Origin: Lamellibrachia satsuma
Lineage: Eukaryota; Annelida; Polychaeta; Sabellida; Siboglinidae
DNA length: 64,000 nucleotides
Assembly (NCBI GenBank): GCA_033239005.1
Contig: BSQZ01000001.1
Span: forward strand, 16,244,500-16,308,499
Direction of reading: 5' to 3'
Part shown: positions 1-11,694 of the stretch, in pieces
Layout: every line of letters starts with the position of its first letter
Position numbering within the stretch: position 1 is the first letter of the stretch
The notes under the pieces: generated by a model
The model's input: only the letters and a program-made list of their open reading frames with translations
The model's database searches: none
Told to the model about the DNA's origin: nothing
Translations under genes and position numbers: made by a program

Positions 1-727
1 ATGAAATTTCAGTGACCTTATTTAAATAACACTGAATTACTACCTACGGCTAACTTTTAACAATAAATGTTGCTAAAACAAAATATTCAGGTTTTCAATA
101 TTTAATATGTACTAAATTATTTACAATAATATTATGTCTCGTATTATGTACCCAATCAACTGAAAACAACAACCCTTAATTATCGCTCGCGCTACCGAGT
201 CCTCGGAGACCTACGATATAAACTACCCTAAATTACTCCTATAGCTAAATTTTAACAGCAACTATTGACTAAACAAGGACTCTTGTAAGTTTATGTTTAA
301 TATACACGCAATAATAATACTTATCCGATCAATATTCCACGCTTTAGACAAATATAAAATCCACCAAATTCAATTCCGTGTTCTCCTCAAGATTTCCCAA
401 GATGCAGTTGCAAATGTTCTGAGTGTTTAGTGATGGGTATAGATGTCGAATGCTTCTGTTGGGAGAGTAGCAAGATATACCAAAAGATGGAACAGTACAC
501 CGAAACGACCCTCAAATGTATTCCGTCCAGGATTTGTCACCAACTGCCTCAATCCCTGGGTATTGGAGGTTACATATCTGCAATATCACCACCAGTACCA
601 ACATCAATTGGATTTCCAGCAATAAGAGTTGGTCAATCTAACTACATGTATTTAAAAATAAACAAACTTCAAGCATTTCTCTTTATTTCCATAACCTACA
701 ACAAGAAATAGTCATGATGTAGATATG

Positions 728-731
<4 letters not shown>
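1..731. other. AT-rich stretch, no gene recognised
   Basis: The segment is AT-rich. Overlapping open frames at 430-711 encode peptides of 93 and 60 residues that I do not recognise, and neither has convincing splice sites or a family motif. It could be the intron or flank 5' of the RRP1 exons. Confidence 0.4.

Positions 732-812
<81 letters not shown>
732..812. repeat. (TA)n microsatellite
   Basis: An uninterrupted run of about 40 TA dinucleotides, one of six long TA runs in the window. Confidence 0.98.
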
Positions 813-813
<1 letters not shown>

Positions 814-1590
814 CAAATTTAACATTTTACTAACAAAAAAGTGAACATTTAATTTTTCAGAATCTACTGGCATACAGCATATAGACAGTTAGTCAGATGG
901 TGTTGGGGTGTGGTTGGGCAGAACCATCGGCTTCTGCTGCCCTCTTGTGTCGTGAACAAGATAAGAAAGACATTTCAAAGCCCAGATGGACAATATACTG
1001 GATTCAAGTAGCCACACAGTACATGTATATATACAGTGTAATAAAATGGTCTTGAATTGAATTGTGTGGTTCTGATACAAAATAGTGATCAATTGTTATG
1101 TGCCATGAATCATAACTTTTTGTGCAATGCTCCATCTAATCATGTTGTGACATTGAGAGATTCGTTCAATACTCCACACTTTCAATTCAGTTTGTTACGC
1201 AAAATAAACTTGTGTGCATAATAACAATCAATGAATTGATTTTGAATGTTACACAATAAAAGAGTACTCAGATCTGGACTAATATAATTTAACATCAACT
1301 GGTGAAAGAAATTATAAACGTGTAGACAATGTTGGGAATGTGGGGTGATCATCTATGGGTACGTGTGTTCAATCACAGACCAATGAATAAGTCCATTTAT
1401 TTACAGAATTAATTAGCTCCGAGACACTGTCACCATATTATTTTTAACATGGTGTTTGTCAGTCTACGAGCGAAACATCAAATAGATGTCAGTGTCATTT
1501 TATAATTGATTAAGTGGTTATCGTTTTGTTTTGGCACAATGCCAATGGTGTCATGGAGTTGCTCTTACCTGAGCAATTTCAAGCTGGACA
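813..1590. other. Non-coding stretch, nothing recognised
   Basis: Short frames on both strands, including 67 codons on the minus strand at 889-1092, carry no recognisable motif. No repeat structure was seen. Confidence 0.4.
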
Positions 1591-1880
1591 TAAGCTCTGC
1601 TTCATTTGTATTGTGTTCCATGATGGGTACTTGCAGGGGCAGAAGCTCTGCTTCATTTGGGTTGTGTTTCCTGATGAGTACTTGCTGTGGCAGAAGCTCT
1701 GCTTCATTTGGGTTGTGTTTCCTGATGGGTATTTGCTGTGGCAGAAGCTCTGCTTCATTTGGGTTGTGTTTCCTGATGGGTACTTGCAGGGGCAGAAGCT
1801 CTGCCTCATTTGGGTTGTGTTTCCTGATGGGTACTTGCAGGGGCAGGAGCTCTGCTTTATTTGGGTTGTTTCCTGATGGG
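1591..1880. repeat. 51-bp minisatellite, about 6 copies
   Basis: Tandem units of about 51 bp carry the core GGTTGTGTTTCCTGATGGGT followed by a variable tail (tacttgcaggggcagaagct or a variant with tgctgtggcag). Because 51 is a multiple of three, frames stay open on both strands and give chance ORFs of 76 to 126 codons. Confidence 0.93.
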
Positions 1881-2808
1881 TACTAGCAGGTGCACAAGCT
1901 GTTGCTGTTCGTTTCAGTACAGGTAACTAGGGCTGTATTGTTGGAACACAGCCCGGCAACAATGTTTTTTTCCACCTTAGTAGTCCTGACAATTCTGCCA
2001 TCTGAAGGGCTACCATGCTGTAGCATTCCGTCGAGAAATGAACTTCGCACATGACAGAAGCATGTCCTGTTTTGTTTGTGTTCTCACAACTGTAGACAAC
2101 ACAGTGTTTAATCATCGTGAAAGTGGAATAAACAAGGGAGATTTATAAAACTTGAGAGATAGCGAGCGGTTGGGCGATAATAAAAGATGTTGACAGTCAA
2201 ATTTACCTAAGGGATTGGGTTCTAGGTGTGATGTCAGAGGCAGAGGTCATTCTGTACCAGAAATATTTGGGGGTGAGCAAGAGCATCAGAATGGGGAATC
2301 TTGTAAAAAATATTTCTGGTAAATTCATTGGATTTAAAATTATTTTACCATCGATTATATCTTATCCAGACAATATTCTATATATATAAAAAACAAAATT
2401 GGCCCAATTCATATCCTTTATTTGATAAAACATAATTGACCCTAAGTCCACTACGGATTTCTGAAAATATACCTTTACATTTTTTAGACAAAATGTGGCA
2501 TATTGACATCAACATCACTGATGTATCACAACAGTGTTGCCATCTAACGGTCTGTGTTGTATTATATATGTATAAATGTATCTCCAAAACCTGTTTTTCT
2601 AATTTTTCTTTGAAAAGTTTACTTTATCTGACATTTATACACCCTGTGAGGCTGTGACCAATATATTTGACTAATGGCATATCTCCAGTGATATCTCAAA
2701 AGGTAACGGAATCCTGTAAGTAGTGGAAACTCCTTGGTGACTAAATGTTTATAGTTATTTGTCCTTATGGTCACTCCAATTAATGTGAGATAATGTTGAT
2801 TGTTGCAG
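1881..2808. other. Intronic stretch with a 14-bp inverted repeat
   Basis: No exon was recognised. The arms TACCAGAAATATTT (2255-2268) and AAATATTTCTGGTA (2308-2321) are a perfect 14-bp inverted repeat around a 39-nt loop. The stretch ends in the acceptor TGTTGCAG of the RRP1 exon at 2809. Confidence 0.5.
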
Positions 2809-2911
2809 TAAGAGTCTCTTCACACACATCATTAAGCAGGTGTTTCATAGGATTCTGCGACAAACTGTGGAGACGCTTGAAGATTCTGAGGAAGCCAGCT
2901 GCACACTTCAG
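2809..2911 (+). CDS. RRP1: RRP1/RRP1B homologue (Nop52 family), internal exon
   Basis: This exon encodes part of the Nop52 region of the nucleolar protein RRP1, which functions in late 27S pre-rRNA processing and 60S ribosome assembly. It lies between acceptor TGTTGCAG and donor GTATCT. One leading base completes the previous codon, then 34 codons follow (KSLFTHIIKQVFHRILRQTV and onward), and the exon ends in phase 0. The pattern resembles the vertebrate stretch in which a T-K-(D) motif is followed by an amphipathic helix containing GIFE or GVFE and an acidic tail. Its last residues (CTLQ) splice in phase with FDYE of the exon at 7435, which matches the LQFDYE junction of vertebrate RRP1. Assignment rests on remembered family sequence; an alignment was not run. 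Upstream exons were not found. Confidence 0.68.
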
Positions 2912-3543
2912 GTATCTAACCGTCATTGGTATCCAACTGCCGTTGGTATCCAACTGTCACTTGTATCTAGCTATCATGCAAAGATATAAAAACTGGACTT
3001 TATGAATCCGTATGAAATGTATGCACCTGGCCTCCTGCGATCTTGTTGAAAAAACAGTCTTGCCTCCCAAATGCTTCTTTATTTAAGTAGCTTGTAGGCC
3101 AAGCATTTACAGCAGTAATGAGGAGGCAGTTAGTTGAGAATAAAAATTAAAAATGATTCTTGTATAGTGCTGGTATCTGCTAGCATATTGTGTATTGCTG
3201 TTAAAATGACATCCATCTTTGTAGCAGTTTTCCCAATTCCCATGATGCTTCAGTGCCCATATTTAGTATTAAGGTCACCTCGTTATTAGGCAGGCATGAG
3301 ATACTTCCATGGATCTGCAGATTTCTGCATTTTTCGTTATGATTTTTGTGGTTCCTGAGAATGTTGAGATCCTGCTAGGCAGTGTGTAGGGGTAGCGGTA
3401 CACTTTTTTTATTCAAGTTGTCAATACTCTATCTGGAATATGATTGCACTAATTGGGAAAATTTCAGGCATATTGGATGATTATTGGATGATTATATGAT
3501 TTAATGATGTCAGTATATCTCGTTTTCATCTGGGGACTCACCT
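2912..3543. other. RRP1 intron, left part
   Basis: Intronic sequence from the donor at 2912 to the TIR element at 3544. Short local repeats of 'gtatccaact' occur at 2925-2965. No coding potential was recognised. Confidence 0.5.
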
Positions 3544-6500
3544 GGGCCCGAGGTTATAAACCGTACTCAAACTCAAGCTCAAGTCTGTGCTCAAGTCTGA
3601 GATTTCATGCTCACTAGAGTTTTCGTGCTCAACCGAGGTTATAAAACGTCTTGAGTACGTACTCGGCTGAGTACGAAACGACGCGGTTTTTTCAAATGCA
3701 CAAGCGGCCAAGTGGAATTCTCTTTTTGAAAAAGATAACAAAGATACTTCCGCATATAAACAGTGGTGGACCAAGAATTTCGGCTGCAAGCGTCTCTTTT
3801 GCGGGAAAAAGCGCCAGAGAAAAATCAACCCATCACCAATATCACACACTGTGTGGAAAGTCGAGCACACAGTGAACGATTTAACAGACAGAATGAGACG
3901 AGTCACAAGATAAAACTGTCTAAAAATAAAAAATAGCAAAAAGTAATACCTCGCAGCCAGCCAGACTAAGACTGCCCCAACTAAGCGATTTGGCAGCCTA
4001 AGTAATTATGTTTGCCATGTTCATTTGGCATAGTAACTAGAACTTCTGGAAATGTACCGAGGAACACGACAAGTTGTACTTTTTTTAATGAATGCAAGTG
4101 TTAATATAACATCAATTTCGTTACAAAATATATTATATTTATGCTGTCAAAGGTATACAATAATGACATTACCTAAATCCGTGGTTCATTATAATATTTT
4201 GTTTTAATATTTCATTAGAATGTCCATTGTTTCCATAATCTATACATGCGTGTAACAATACACACGTACTGGAAAGAGGAGTACAAAAATAAACATTTTG
4301 TGAGACAAAGGTTCAGTTTCATAGTTTTGATCATTCTATGTGTACTGAATATGTAAAAACTACTCTGTTCAGATCATGATGTGCCTATGGCTATACACTT
4401 GAACTATAGTCTATACACTTGTCTGGTGGAACCATACGTCAGAGTCTCGTAGAAGACTCTGTGTGGTACACAGTGATGTATTCAGATTGTTGCGCAGTGA
4501 GCCCAGAAACTGAAGTATTTGTCAAAACTAAGAAATAGCGGTGTTAACAACTAATTTTGTTTGCCCCCTTAGCCTAGGCTTAGTTTTGACTTCGGGTGTC
4601 ACATGTTTGTGTCAACGGGATTACCCACTGTTAGTAGTCTATAATTTTAGTCCAGCCTATCTTTTATATGGGTGTAGTATTACAGAGTAAAGTGATTGAA
4701 ATTAATAGATGATATGCTAAAACGGATTTCATTGAATATCATAGAAAGGTTTGTATTACTCCTTAATGATTAATATTTTTATAGATAATAAAACAAATAT
4801 AGTACTAATACAATATCAAACAGTAAAGTGTAAACTGAAAGAGTAAGCTATGTTATTGATTTGTAGTGGTCATTCTTAATAATAATAATTATGATGAGAG
4901 TGCCAAAGCGAATATATTATTTGCACTTTTAATGTGCACACTATCTACTATATGGAATCATTATTTCCATAACATATATTATTTTATTTATCAAAAATTA
5001 AGTTATATTTGAAATAGGTTACTGCACAAGACAATATATGCAGCATATGTTACTATTAGTATTATATTACATTCGCCCTGGGTATATGCACTACACATGT
5101 CGCTGTTTTCACTAACACCTTGCTTAGTTTAGTGTGGCATGCCTCTTAATCATTGTATAGCTATATTTGCCAGTACTTTATATTCCAATCACATACTTTT
5201 CCCAAAGTATGATGTTCTTCTTTGTCTTAGAAAAGTCGTGATATCTTTGTATCTATTGTTTGGAAAATTTGCATTTACTATAAATTATAAGAAAGGTGTA
5301 AACACTATATTAGAGCTGTAGTTTGCCACCTGCACTAGTTCGTTCTTAGATTTCCTGCGGCATTGGAGTAGTAAGGCTAGAACAGCATTATGCTTAACAT
5401 CAATAACCTACAATTTTACTTTTTGCGGTAGCCTAAATATAGACATGGAACGTTTTTCTTACATATTGTTCAATTTGAACAATCTCTTAGAAAAACTCAA
5501 CAACACAAGTGGTACATTATCCTGGATGTGTCTGTTGCATATTTTGCATGTATATTCTACTTCCAAAGGGCACCCACTATGTGAAGTCCTACCCCTGGGC
5601 TATAGCTGCCTTGGCCTGGGATAGCAATTTTTTTTATTTCATATACATCCTTTGCCCTGGCCTGGGGTCGGGCTGCATGAATAATATAAATATAGCATGG
5701 TATGTAAGCTTAATCCAGTTGATATAATATTTAGATTAGCTATATTATGTTATAAACACATAATTATATATTATTTGCTATATTCCCAACTCAAAACTGG
5801 CGAAATGTTTTAAATCACTGCCTAATTCTTTACAGTGACAAAACGAAGTGGCTATATTGCCATGGCCATGACATTGGCAGTTCACGGAATAATTTTATTT
5901 TGCAGCACACATACACTTCGCATATATCGTATTGGTATGCCTTAATGTCCAGTATGGCATGTTATAAATCGTTCAACTAAACCACATAGTTTTAATTTCT
6001 GTAGACACATTTCGTGTGAATCATGACTCTGACTCGGCAGTTGAAATATAATGTTGTCGTCCTGCAGCAGCTGTAAATGAATGGTCCCTGTCGCCAAAAA
6101 AGCCACAACTAAAAGTAAACTACAGCTGTATTACTTGTTTTGCGGTGTCTGTCGCTGCTGCGGTTACATTTGGCAAATGTTCGTTAAATAGTGCAGTTTG
6201 AGCCATCAAACAAAATCTTTCACAAATGTCGTATTCCATCAGGTCTTCATACGGATAAAACTCGGAAGTCGGCGGCCTGGACCCTAAAATCGGACAGCTT
6301 ATCTTCTCAAAACGGACGAACTTTCAACGACTTCAATAAATTTATGTGTGAGCTGCCATTTTTATTTATGCTTGAGCACGGCGTTGAGCATGGTCTTGAG
6401 CATACTCAGGATTTCAGCATTTCGTGCTCAACGCTGAGCACGATTTCGTGCTCAAGATGTTTTATAACCTCGCCTGAGTTTGAGCACAGTGTGAAAGCGA

Positions 6501-6557
6501 GGCTTGAGCATGAAACCGTGCTCAATTGAGTTGAGTACGGTTTATAACCTCGGGCCC
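3544..6557. mobile_element. 3.0-kb TIR element starting GGGCCCGAGG, no transposase seen
   Basis: The ends are a perfect 27-bp inverted repeat: 3544-3570 begins GGGCCCGAGGTTATAAACCG and 6531-6557 is its reverse complement. A second inner copy of the motif (CGAGGTTATAAAAC, near 3622 on the left and near 6460 inverted on the right) and many GCTCAA/TTGAGC words extend the imperfect TIR to about 150-200 bp. The 3014-bp interior is AT-rich, and no DDE transposase or other long frame was recognised, so it is probably a non-autonomous DNA transposon. I see no clear target duplication next to GGGCCC, so the superfamily is open. The element lies in the RRP1 intron between the exons at 2809-2911 and 7435-7532. 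Confidence 0.85.
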
Positions 6558-7434
6558 GGATCGGCACCGTTCATTGGTTTATCAACAAGGAAAGATGGCT
6601 ACAGGTGACGGGGGCAGAAATAGAGTTATTTGGTCAACTTTTGCAAAGACAGTTTACTTGATACTGAATCAGAAAAGACCTCAAATGTTTCTCTTTGCCT
6701 GAGAGCACCCAATATATAAATTTTCCCCAGCTGGAAAGGACTCAATCCGTCTACAATTTTCAGCAGTTTTGGCAAATGCCACTCTCATCTCTTATTAAGC
6801 TAACTTTGGCCCAGTCCCGTGGGTAAATGTAAAATTGCAAAAACTGAGCGTCAGACAGTGATCATGAACTATGCTAAAGAATATTGTGGTATTACATCCT
6901 TCAACATACTGTTCTTGAATGATCAATTGGCTGAGGCTGTTATGCCACGGCATCTTATAATCAATGATCATTGAGCCTAAATTAATCCTTTAGTCTAGCA
7001 TTAATTACAATTTGTATCAATGTTCCATTTCTACTATAATCAGGCCTGTATTGACCTGGATGTTTAAGGAATTTGACCATAAAGATAATAAGCAGTACCT
7101 GGAATGTCATATTGTTAATTGCCAAATGGCGAATACATCAAATGTCAATAGGACGTTCCATGAAATGCACTTGGTTTATGTTTCTATTGAAAGAAATGTT
7201 TTTAGAAGCAATGACAATATGAATTTTCATTATAGTGTAAGGGTCATCAGGTAAGATTCCATGTTTTCTGATGCGTTGTGATTTTTTTTACTATCAGTAA
7301 GCATTGTTGTTTGTGTGATGTATTCTTTGATGACACCAGGGCTTTTTGCTGGATGACATTTTTGTCAGTCCAAAAATTTCCCTCTAGACATTCGCAACAT
7401 GCTGCTGGTTTCTGATGAAAACTTATTGTTTCAG
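6558..7434. other. RRP1 intron, right part
   Basis: Intron between the TIR element and the acceptor TTGTTTCAG at 7426-7434. A short frame starting MATGDGG at about 6595 runs 35 codons to a stop and has no recognised homology. Another 80-codon frame at 7012-7254 is also unrecognised. Confidence 0.45.
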
Positions 7435-7532
7435 TTTGACTATGAGACCATTCACAGAGGGTTGTTCCAGTTGGCTAGTAATAAAACATGCATACTGCGA
7501 AACAGAGCCAAGATTTATGATTTGGTCAAACG
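7435..7532 (+). CDS. RRP1: RRP1/RRP1B homologue, internal exon
   Basis: This exon encodes FDYETIHRGLFQLASNKTC and continues to YDLVKR. It matches the conserved segment of RRP1 proteins that starts FDY(E/K)A(V/I), contains a leucine/phenylalanine helix (RLFEMAS in human) and ends with an N-R-x-R-(I/L)-Y-x-(L/V)-(I/V)-K-(R/K) motif. Here that end reads RNRAKIYDLVKR. The acceptor is TTGTTTCAG and the donor GTAAGT. The exon has 32 codons plus two bases, so its right partner must supply one base. It joins the exon at 2809-2911 in phase 0. The pairing of good splice sites, matching phase and collinear similarity makes this one of the better-supported RRP1 exons, although the identification is from memory of the family. 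Confidence 0.75.
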
Positions 7533-7914
7533 GTAAGTGTCTTTGTACATCTACATATTTATAGAAGTGCACTACCAAACTGATGCACACCCCCTTTTTC
7601 AGAAGAGAAACCTGCATTACTATATAGATTTCTAAGAGTGAAGGCATGCTAAGTATAAAGAATGCCTATACTGCTGCACCTGCTGACGCCACCTTGCCGA
7701 CTCTTTAGAAATAATTCATAGTGTGTGCTTTTAGCCACAAGGTGGCACCACATTGTTATCACTACTGATGTTTTTTTGTGAGATGTCGGTAAGAGTACTA
7801 TGTATATACTGATATATTATTATTTTAATGCGTGTACAGTTTGGATCTAATAAATTACTCACTTCTGGAATTGTGGTGTAGCAGCGACTTGAAATTGGTG
7901 TAGAAAATTTACAG
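7533..7914. other. RRP1 intron
   Basis: Intronic sequence after the GTAAGT donor. Nothing was recognised beyond a short inverted pair, gccaccttg and caaggtggc, at about 7689-7746. Confidence 0.5.
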
Positions 7915-8400
7915 AAAAAAAGTGGAATATTGAATAGAATAAGTATTACTATTGCATATATATTAAACATAAACGTATTGTAGACATATATTAGAAAACA
8001 TTTTTTTTTTATTAGTCAGGCAGGATTTTAGAGTAAGTTAGTTCCGGACTCCGACAGGGAAGTCGGTGAGCATTAATAGGGTTGTTTACCATTCGAAAAT
8101 TGAGATAGCATAGTGAATAGTCAGAAACAGTGGAATATTGGTTAGAATAAGTATTACTATTACACATATATATATACACACACACTTCTTATAGACATAT
8201 ATTAAGAAACTGTTCTGGTTAACAGAGGTAGTATTATTCCCGGACTCAAATTCAACGAGCAATAAATATAAGTATTACTATTACACATATACTATATACA
8301 CACACTTCTTATAGACATATATTAAGAAACTGTTCTGGTTAACAGAGGTAATATTATTCCCGGACTAAAATTCAACGAGCGATAATTGGGAATTTGTTTA
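7915..8400 (+). repeat. Tandem leader monomers upstream of the CR1 element
   Basis: Three related copies of a monomer follow one another at about 7921-8110, 8128-8267 and 8268-8400. Each contains 'ataagtattactatt', a TA/CA tract, 'tagacatatatta' and 'ccggact...ttcaacgagc'. The last two are close copies about 120 bp apart; the first is more diverged. Their position just before the CR1 ORF1 suggests duplicated 5'UTR or promoter units of that LINE, but this is inference. Confidence 0.7.
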
Positions 8401-8693
8401 CAGTTCGTGAATCAAACTGGTGTATCAAACTATTGTATACATTGTTAAATATATATTAGATAAAGTGATATATTTACATAAATTACATACATAAGGTAAT
8501 ATCTGACATAGTTGTAGTAAATGATTTCGGTAAAAAGCAATTTACAGCAGGATTTTAGCGTAAGTTTGTTTACACTGACTTCGTTGTTTTGTTTACGCAG
8601 TGTTCTCCGTATTCGCTAGGTGGCAGGCTTTTTTTGCTTGTGCGAGCTTAGTAGAAAAGACAGTTAGAAAGTATATTAGCCTAAAGTGTTCTT

Positions 8694-9982
8694 TTGAACA
8701 CAAAAACAGCCTTATTCAAGGCTAACGTAGCAATCAGGTTAAGTCTAATTTTTTTTATGGCGCCATGCAAGCAGAAGGTAAAGGCCACCAGGCATTTAAT
8801 ATGCAACAGTTGTAGCAACTGGGTGGACTTGTCAAGTCCGGATGTGAGAAGTCCTGGGCTAAGGTTCAGGCAGATGGTTTTAGTTTTGAGTGTAGGGGGG
8901 ATGTACGAAGATGAAGGAACTTGAGGTGGAGTTAGAACAGCTGAGGCTGCTCGTTGTGGCAGCAGTGGGAAGGGAGCAGGTGGTTTGTGCCAGTGGTTCT
9001 GGTGGGGGAACAGTGGATAAAGTAGGGGAAGACGACGAGAGAGATGTTAGGGAGAGCTCACCTCAGCCTGGGAGGATGTTGAGAGTAGGTAAGGTGACAG
9101 GTCGTAGGGAGACAGGACGGAAGGAGACGAGAAGGAAAGAAATGGGAGGGAAGACAAACGGATCGAAGGAAAGGGGAGTGCGGGAGACAGTAGTGAAGGA
9201 GTGTGGGGGGAGGAGATCATAGTTAAGGCGATGGGAGTGAGGGAGACGGGAGGGAAGGTGTCAGGAGGGAAGGCGATGGGAGCGCAAGTTAGCCAGGAGA
9301 CTGGAGGGAAAGGTGACAGGTTGATGAGTGAGAGAGAGCCTGATAACAGTCTGCCACCAAGTGACAAGGCTGCAGGACAGAATGTGATAGAGGGGATCCA
9401 CTTGGAAGAGCTATTCTGAGGCAGTGATAGAGGGGGTGAGAAAGAGGGCGAGGGTGTTTGTGGGGGACTCAATAGTTAGGAAGACCGACAGTCTTAAACA
9501 AGGGAGATGTTGTAGTTTGCTTGCCTGGGGCCAAAATAGAGGCGATAACTGAGAGGGTAGAAAACATCGTGAGTTTGGGTGGATCTGTTTTAGTACACGT
9601 AGGGACAAATAACGTAGAGAAGGAGGGTACAACTGCCATAGTTAGGAAATACAGGAATTTGGTCAGAACACTAAAGCAGACGCGGGTTGAGCAGGTAATA
9701 CTGACAGGGATTCTACCAGTAATAGGAAGGAGGGGTCATAGATATCGAAATTGTTAGGGGATGGCAATTAACGTGCTAGTCGAGAAGCTATGTAGGGAAG
9801 AGGAAATGGGTTTTGTGGATTTGTGGGGAAGTTTTGTTGGAAGGGCTGATATGTACATGAAGGACGGGCTTCATCTAAGTGGAAAGGGGGCAGCAGTATT
9901 TGCGGATGGACTCACAGCAGCAGTAGACAGTGGCATGGGTAGCATAACGAATATTTTTGGTAGTCAACACTATTTAAACTAG
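8694..9982 (+). pseudogene. CR1 ORF1 remnant with Cys-rich finger and SGNH esterase-like domain
   Basis: CR1 ORF1 proteins bind RNA and often carry a zinc finger and a GDSL/SGNH esterase domain. Here the N-terminal part has a Cys pattern (C-K-Q-K-V...I-C-N-S-C-S-N-W, about 8764-8822), followed by a Gly/Glu/Arg-rich low-complexity region at 8990-9300. The esterase part spans about 9455-9980 and shows three blocks: VFVGDSIVR with the nucleophile-type Ser, HVGTNN, and KDGLHLSGKG with the Asp-x-x-His pair. The frame changes around 9230, 9500 and 9757 (a stop after RYRNC), so it is not translated as one protein. Catalytic-type residues are preserved in the fragments. Confidence 0.75.
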
Positions 9983-10080
9983 AAGCACAGGGGGGTTACT
10001 TAGAGATGCTCAAGCAGGACAACAGTCCAATAGTATAGATAAACCAATAACAAAATGTCCGAAAAACATGTCTGAAGCAG

Positions 10081-11694
10081 GTTATAGATGTGTTTAAATG
10101 CTAGGAGTATAGTAAATAAGAAAAACGAATTAAACATTATGGTAGAAGATATTGATCCTCACATAATTGGTATTACCGAATCATGGGCCAACACAGACAT
10201 AACAGATGCTGAGATAAGGTCGGACCACTGGAAAACAACACGGGAAACATAATTTCAGACGGGTTTCAAATGGCAGATGTCCTGAATGAGTATTTCAGCT
10301 CAGTATTTACCACAGAAAATATTAGCTCACTTCCAGTTCCATTTACTAAATTAAATTTGAGGGCAATAAATCAGAACATTTAGGGCAGTTATTTGTAACT
10401 CCTGTAATGATAGCGAACAAAATTAAGAAGATGAAAGATAATAAATCACCTGGAGTTGATGGGATACCACCAAAACTGCTTAAGGAAATTGTTGAGCAAA
10501 TTAGTACACCACTTGCAAAATTGTTTAACTTGTCAATAGAAGAAGGAATAGTTCCTTCAGAATGGAAAGAAGCAAACATTACACCACTATTTAAGAAGGC
10601 ATCAAGGAACAAGCCAGAAAATGACAGACCAGTGAGTTTAACATCAGTTATATGTAAATTACTCGAAACATTAATTAGAGACCACATGGTGGAATTCCTT
10701 GTAAAACATAATTTAATAAATACATCTCAACATGGGTTCCTAAAAGCAAGGCCATGTCTAACCAATCTGTTTTTTTTTAAAGAAATTACAAAGTGGGTAG
10801 ATGACGGGTCACCAATGGATGTTGTCTAGTCTACTTAGATTTTCAGAAAGCTGTCGATAAAGTGCCACACCAAAGATTGTTACTTAAACTAAAAGCCCAT
10901 GGTATAGGTAATGATGTAATCAACCGGAAAAGTGGCTTACACACAGAAGACAGAGAATAATAAATGGTGAGATTTCAAACTGGAAATCTGTTTTGAGTGG
11001 GGTACCACAGGGAACAGTATTAGGCCCTATACTGTTTTTAATATATATAAATGATTTAGAAGATGACATATCTAGCAAAGTACTCAAATTTGCAGATGAC
11101 ACAAAAGTATTCAGAAAGGTTACAAATGATACAGATAAAGAAAGTTTACATGATGATCAGATCTAGATAAATTAGTTAAATGATCAGAAAAATGGCAAAG
11201 GTTATTAAATTTTGGGAAGTGTAAATGTATACACATAGGACATGGAAACATGGATGAAGAATATAAAATGGGGATGCTGTACTAGGTAGAACCACACAAG
11301 AAATGACTTAGGAGTAACATTTAGTGCTGACATGAAAGTTTCAGAGCAAAGTGGGATTGCTGCTTCAAAAGGAAACCAAATTCTAGGGCTAATTAGGAGA
11401 ACTATCGTGTATAAGGAGAAACAGCTAATTGTACCCCTGTACAAAGCAATAGTTAGACCACATTTGGAATATTGTATTCAAGCATGGAGGCCGTATCGTA
11501 AAAAGGACATAGACAAGGTAGAAAGAATACAATGAAGAGCAACTAAAATTATTCCAGAATTGAGAGACCTTAGTTACGAAAGTCGCTTATTACAATGTGG
11601 TTTGACAACACTAGAGACGAGGAGACTAAGAGGAGACCAAATAGAAGTATTTAAAATAGTGAATGGTTATGAGGATGTTGATAGGAATATGTTC
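10081..11694 (+). pseudogene. CR1 ORF2 remnant (endonuclease stub, RT)
   Basis: ORF2 of CR1 encodes an APE-type endonuclease and a reverse transcriptase. Only the start of the endonuclease is left (ARSIVNKKNELN, IIGITESWANTD, 10090-10210). At about 10215-10260 the frame jumps to the linker before the RT (GFQMADVLNEYFSSVFT), which indicates an internal deletion of most of the endonuclease. RT blocks follow: KMKDNKSPGVDGIPPKLL at 10425-10482, SEWKEANITPLFKK, then, after a stop at 10829, the GVPQG-like and FADD-like regions in shifted frames around 10990-11110. The C-terminal part is at 11332-11694 (VRPHLEYCIQAWRP). Multiple stops make it dead. Confidence 0.85.

Larger units (their letters stand above)
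8401..11694 (+). mobile_element. CR1-group LINE, degraded, 3' end missing
   Basis: A long non-LTR retrotransposon of the CR1 group with ORF1 (about 8694-9982) and ORF2 (about 10081-11694). Stops, frameshifts and an internal deletion make it inactive. The 3' end is cut where a 38-bp minisatellite begins, just after the motif NGYEDVDRNMFF. Two minus-strand relatives lie at 19131-19612 and 32856-34995. It sits in the RRP1 intron after the exon at 7435-7532. Confidence 0.9.

Noticed and set aside
430..711. 93-codon frame as an upstream RRP1 exon
   Set aside because: No similarity to the Nop52 N-terminal region that I can see, and no acceptor/donor pair that fits.
1506..1886. Cys/Ser/Gly repeat protein of 126 codons
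   Set aside because: A 51-bp minisatellite explains it, with open frames on both strands.
9047..9472. 141-codon minus-strand Ser/Pro-rich frame
   Set aside because: It is the antisense shadow of the Gly/Glu/Arg-rich part of CR1 ORF1.
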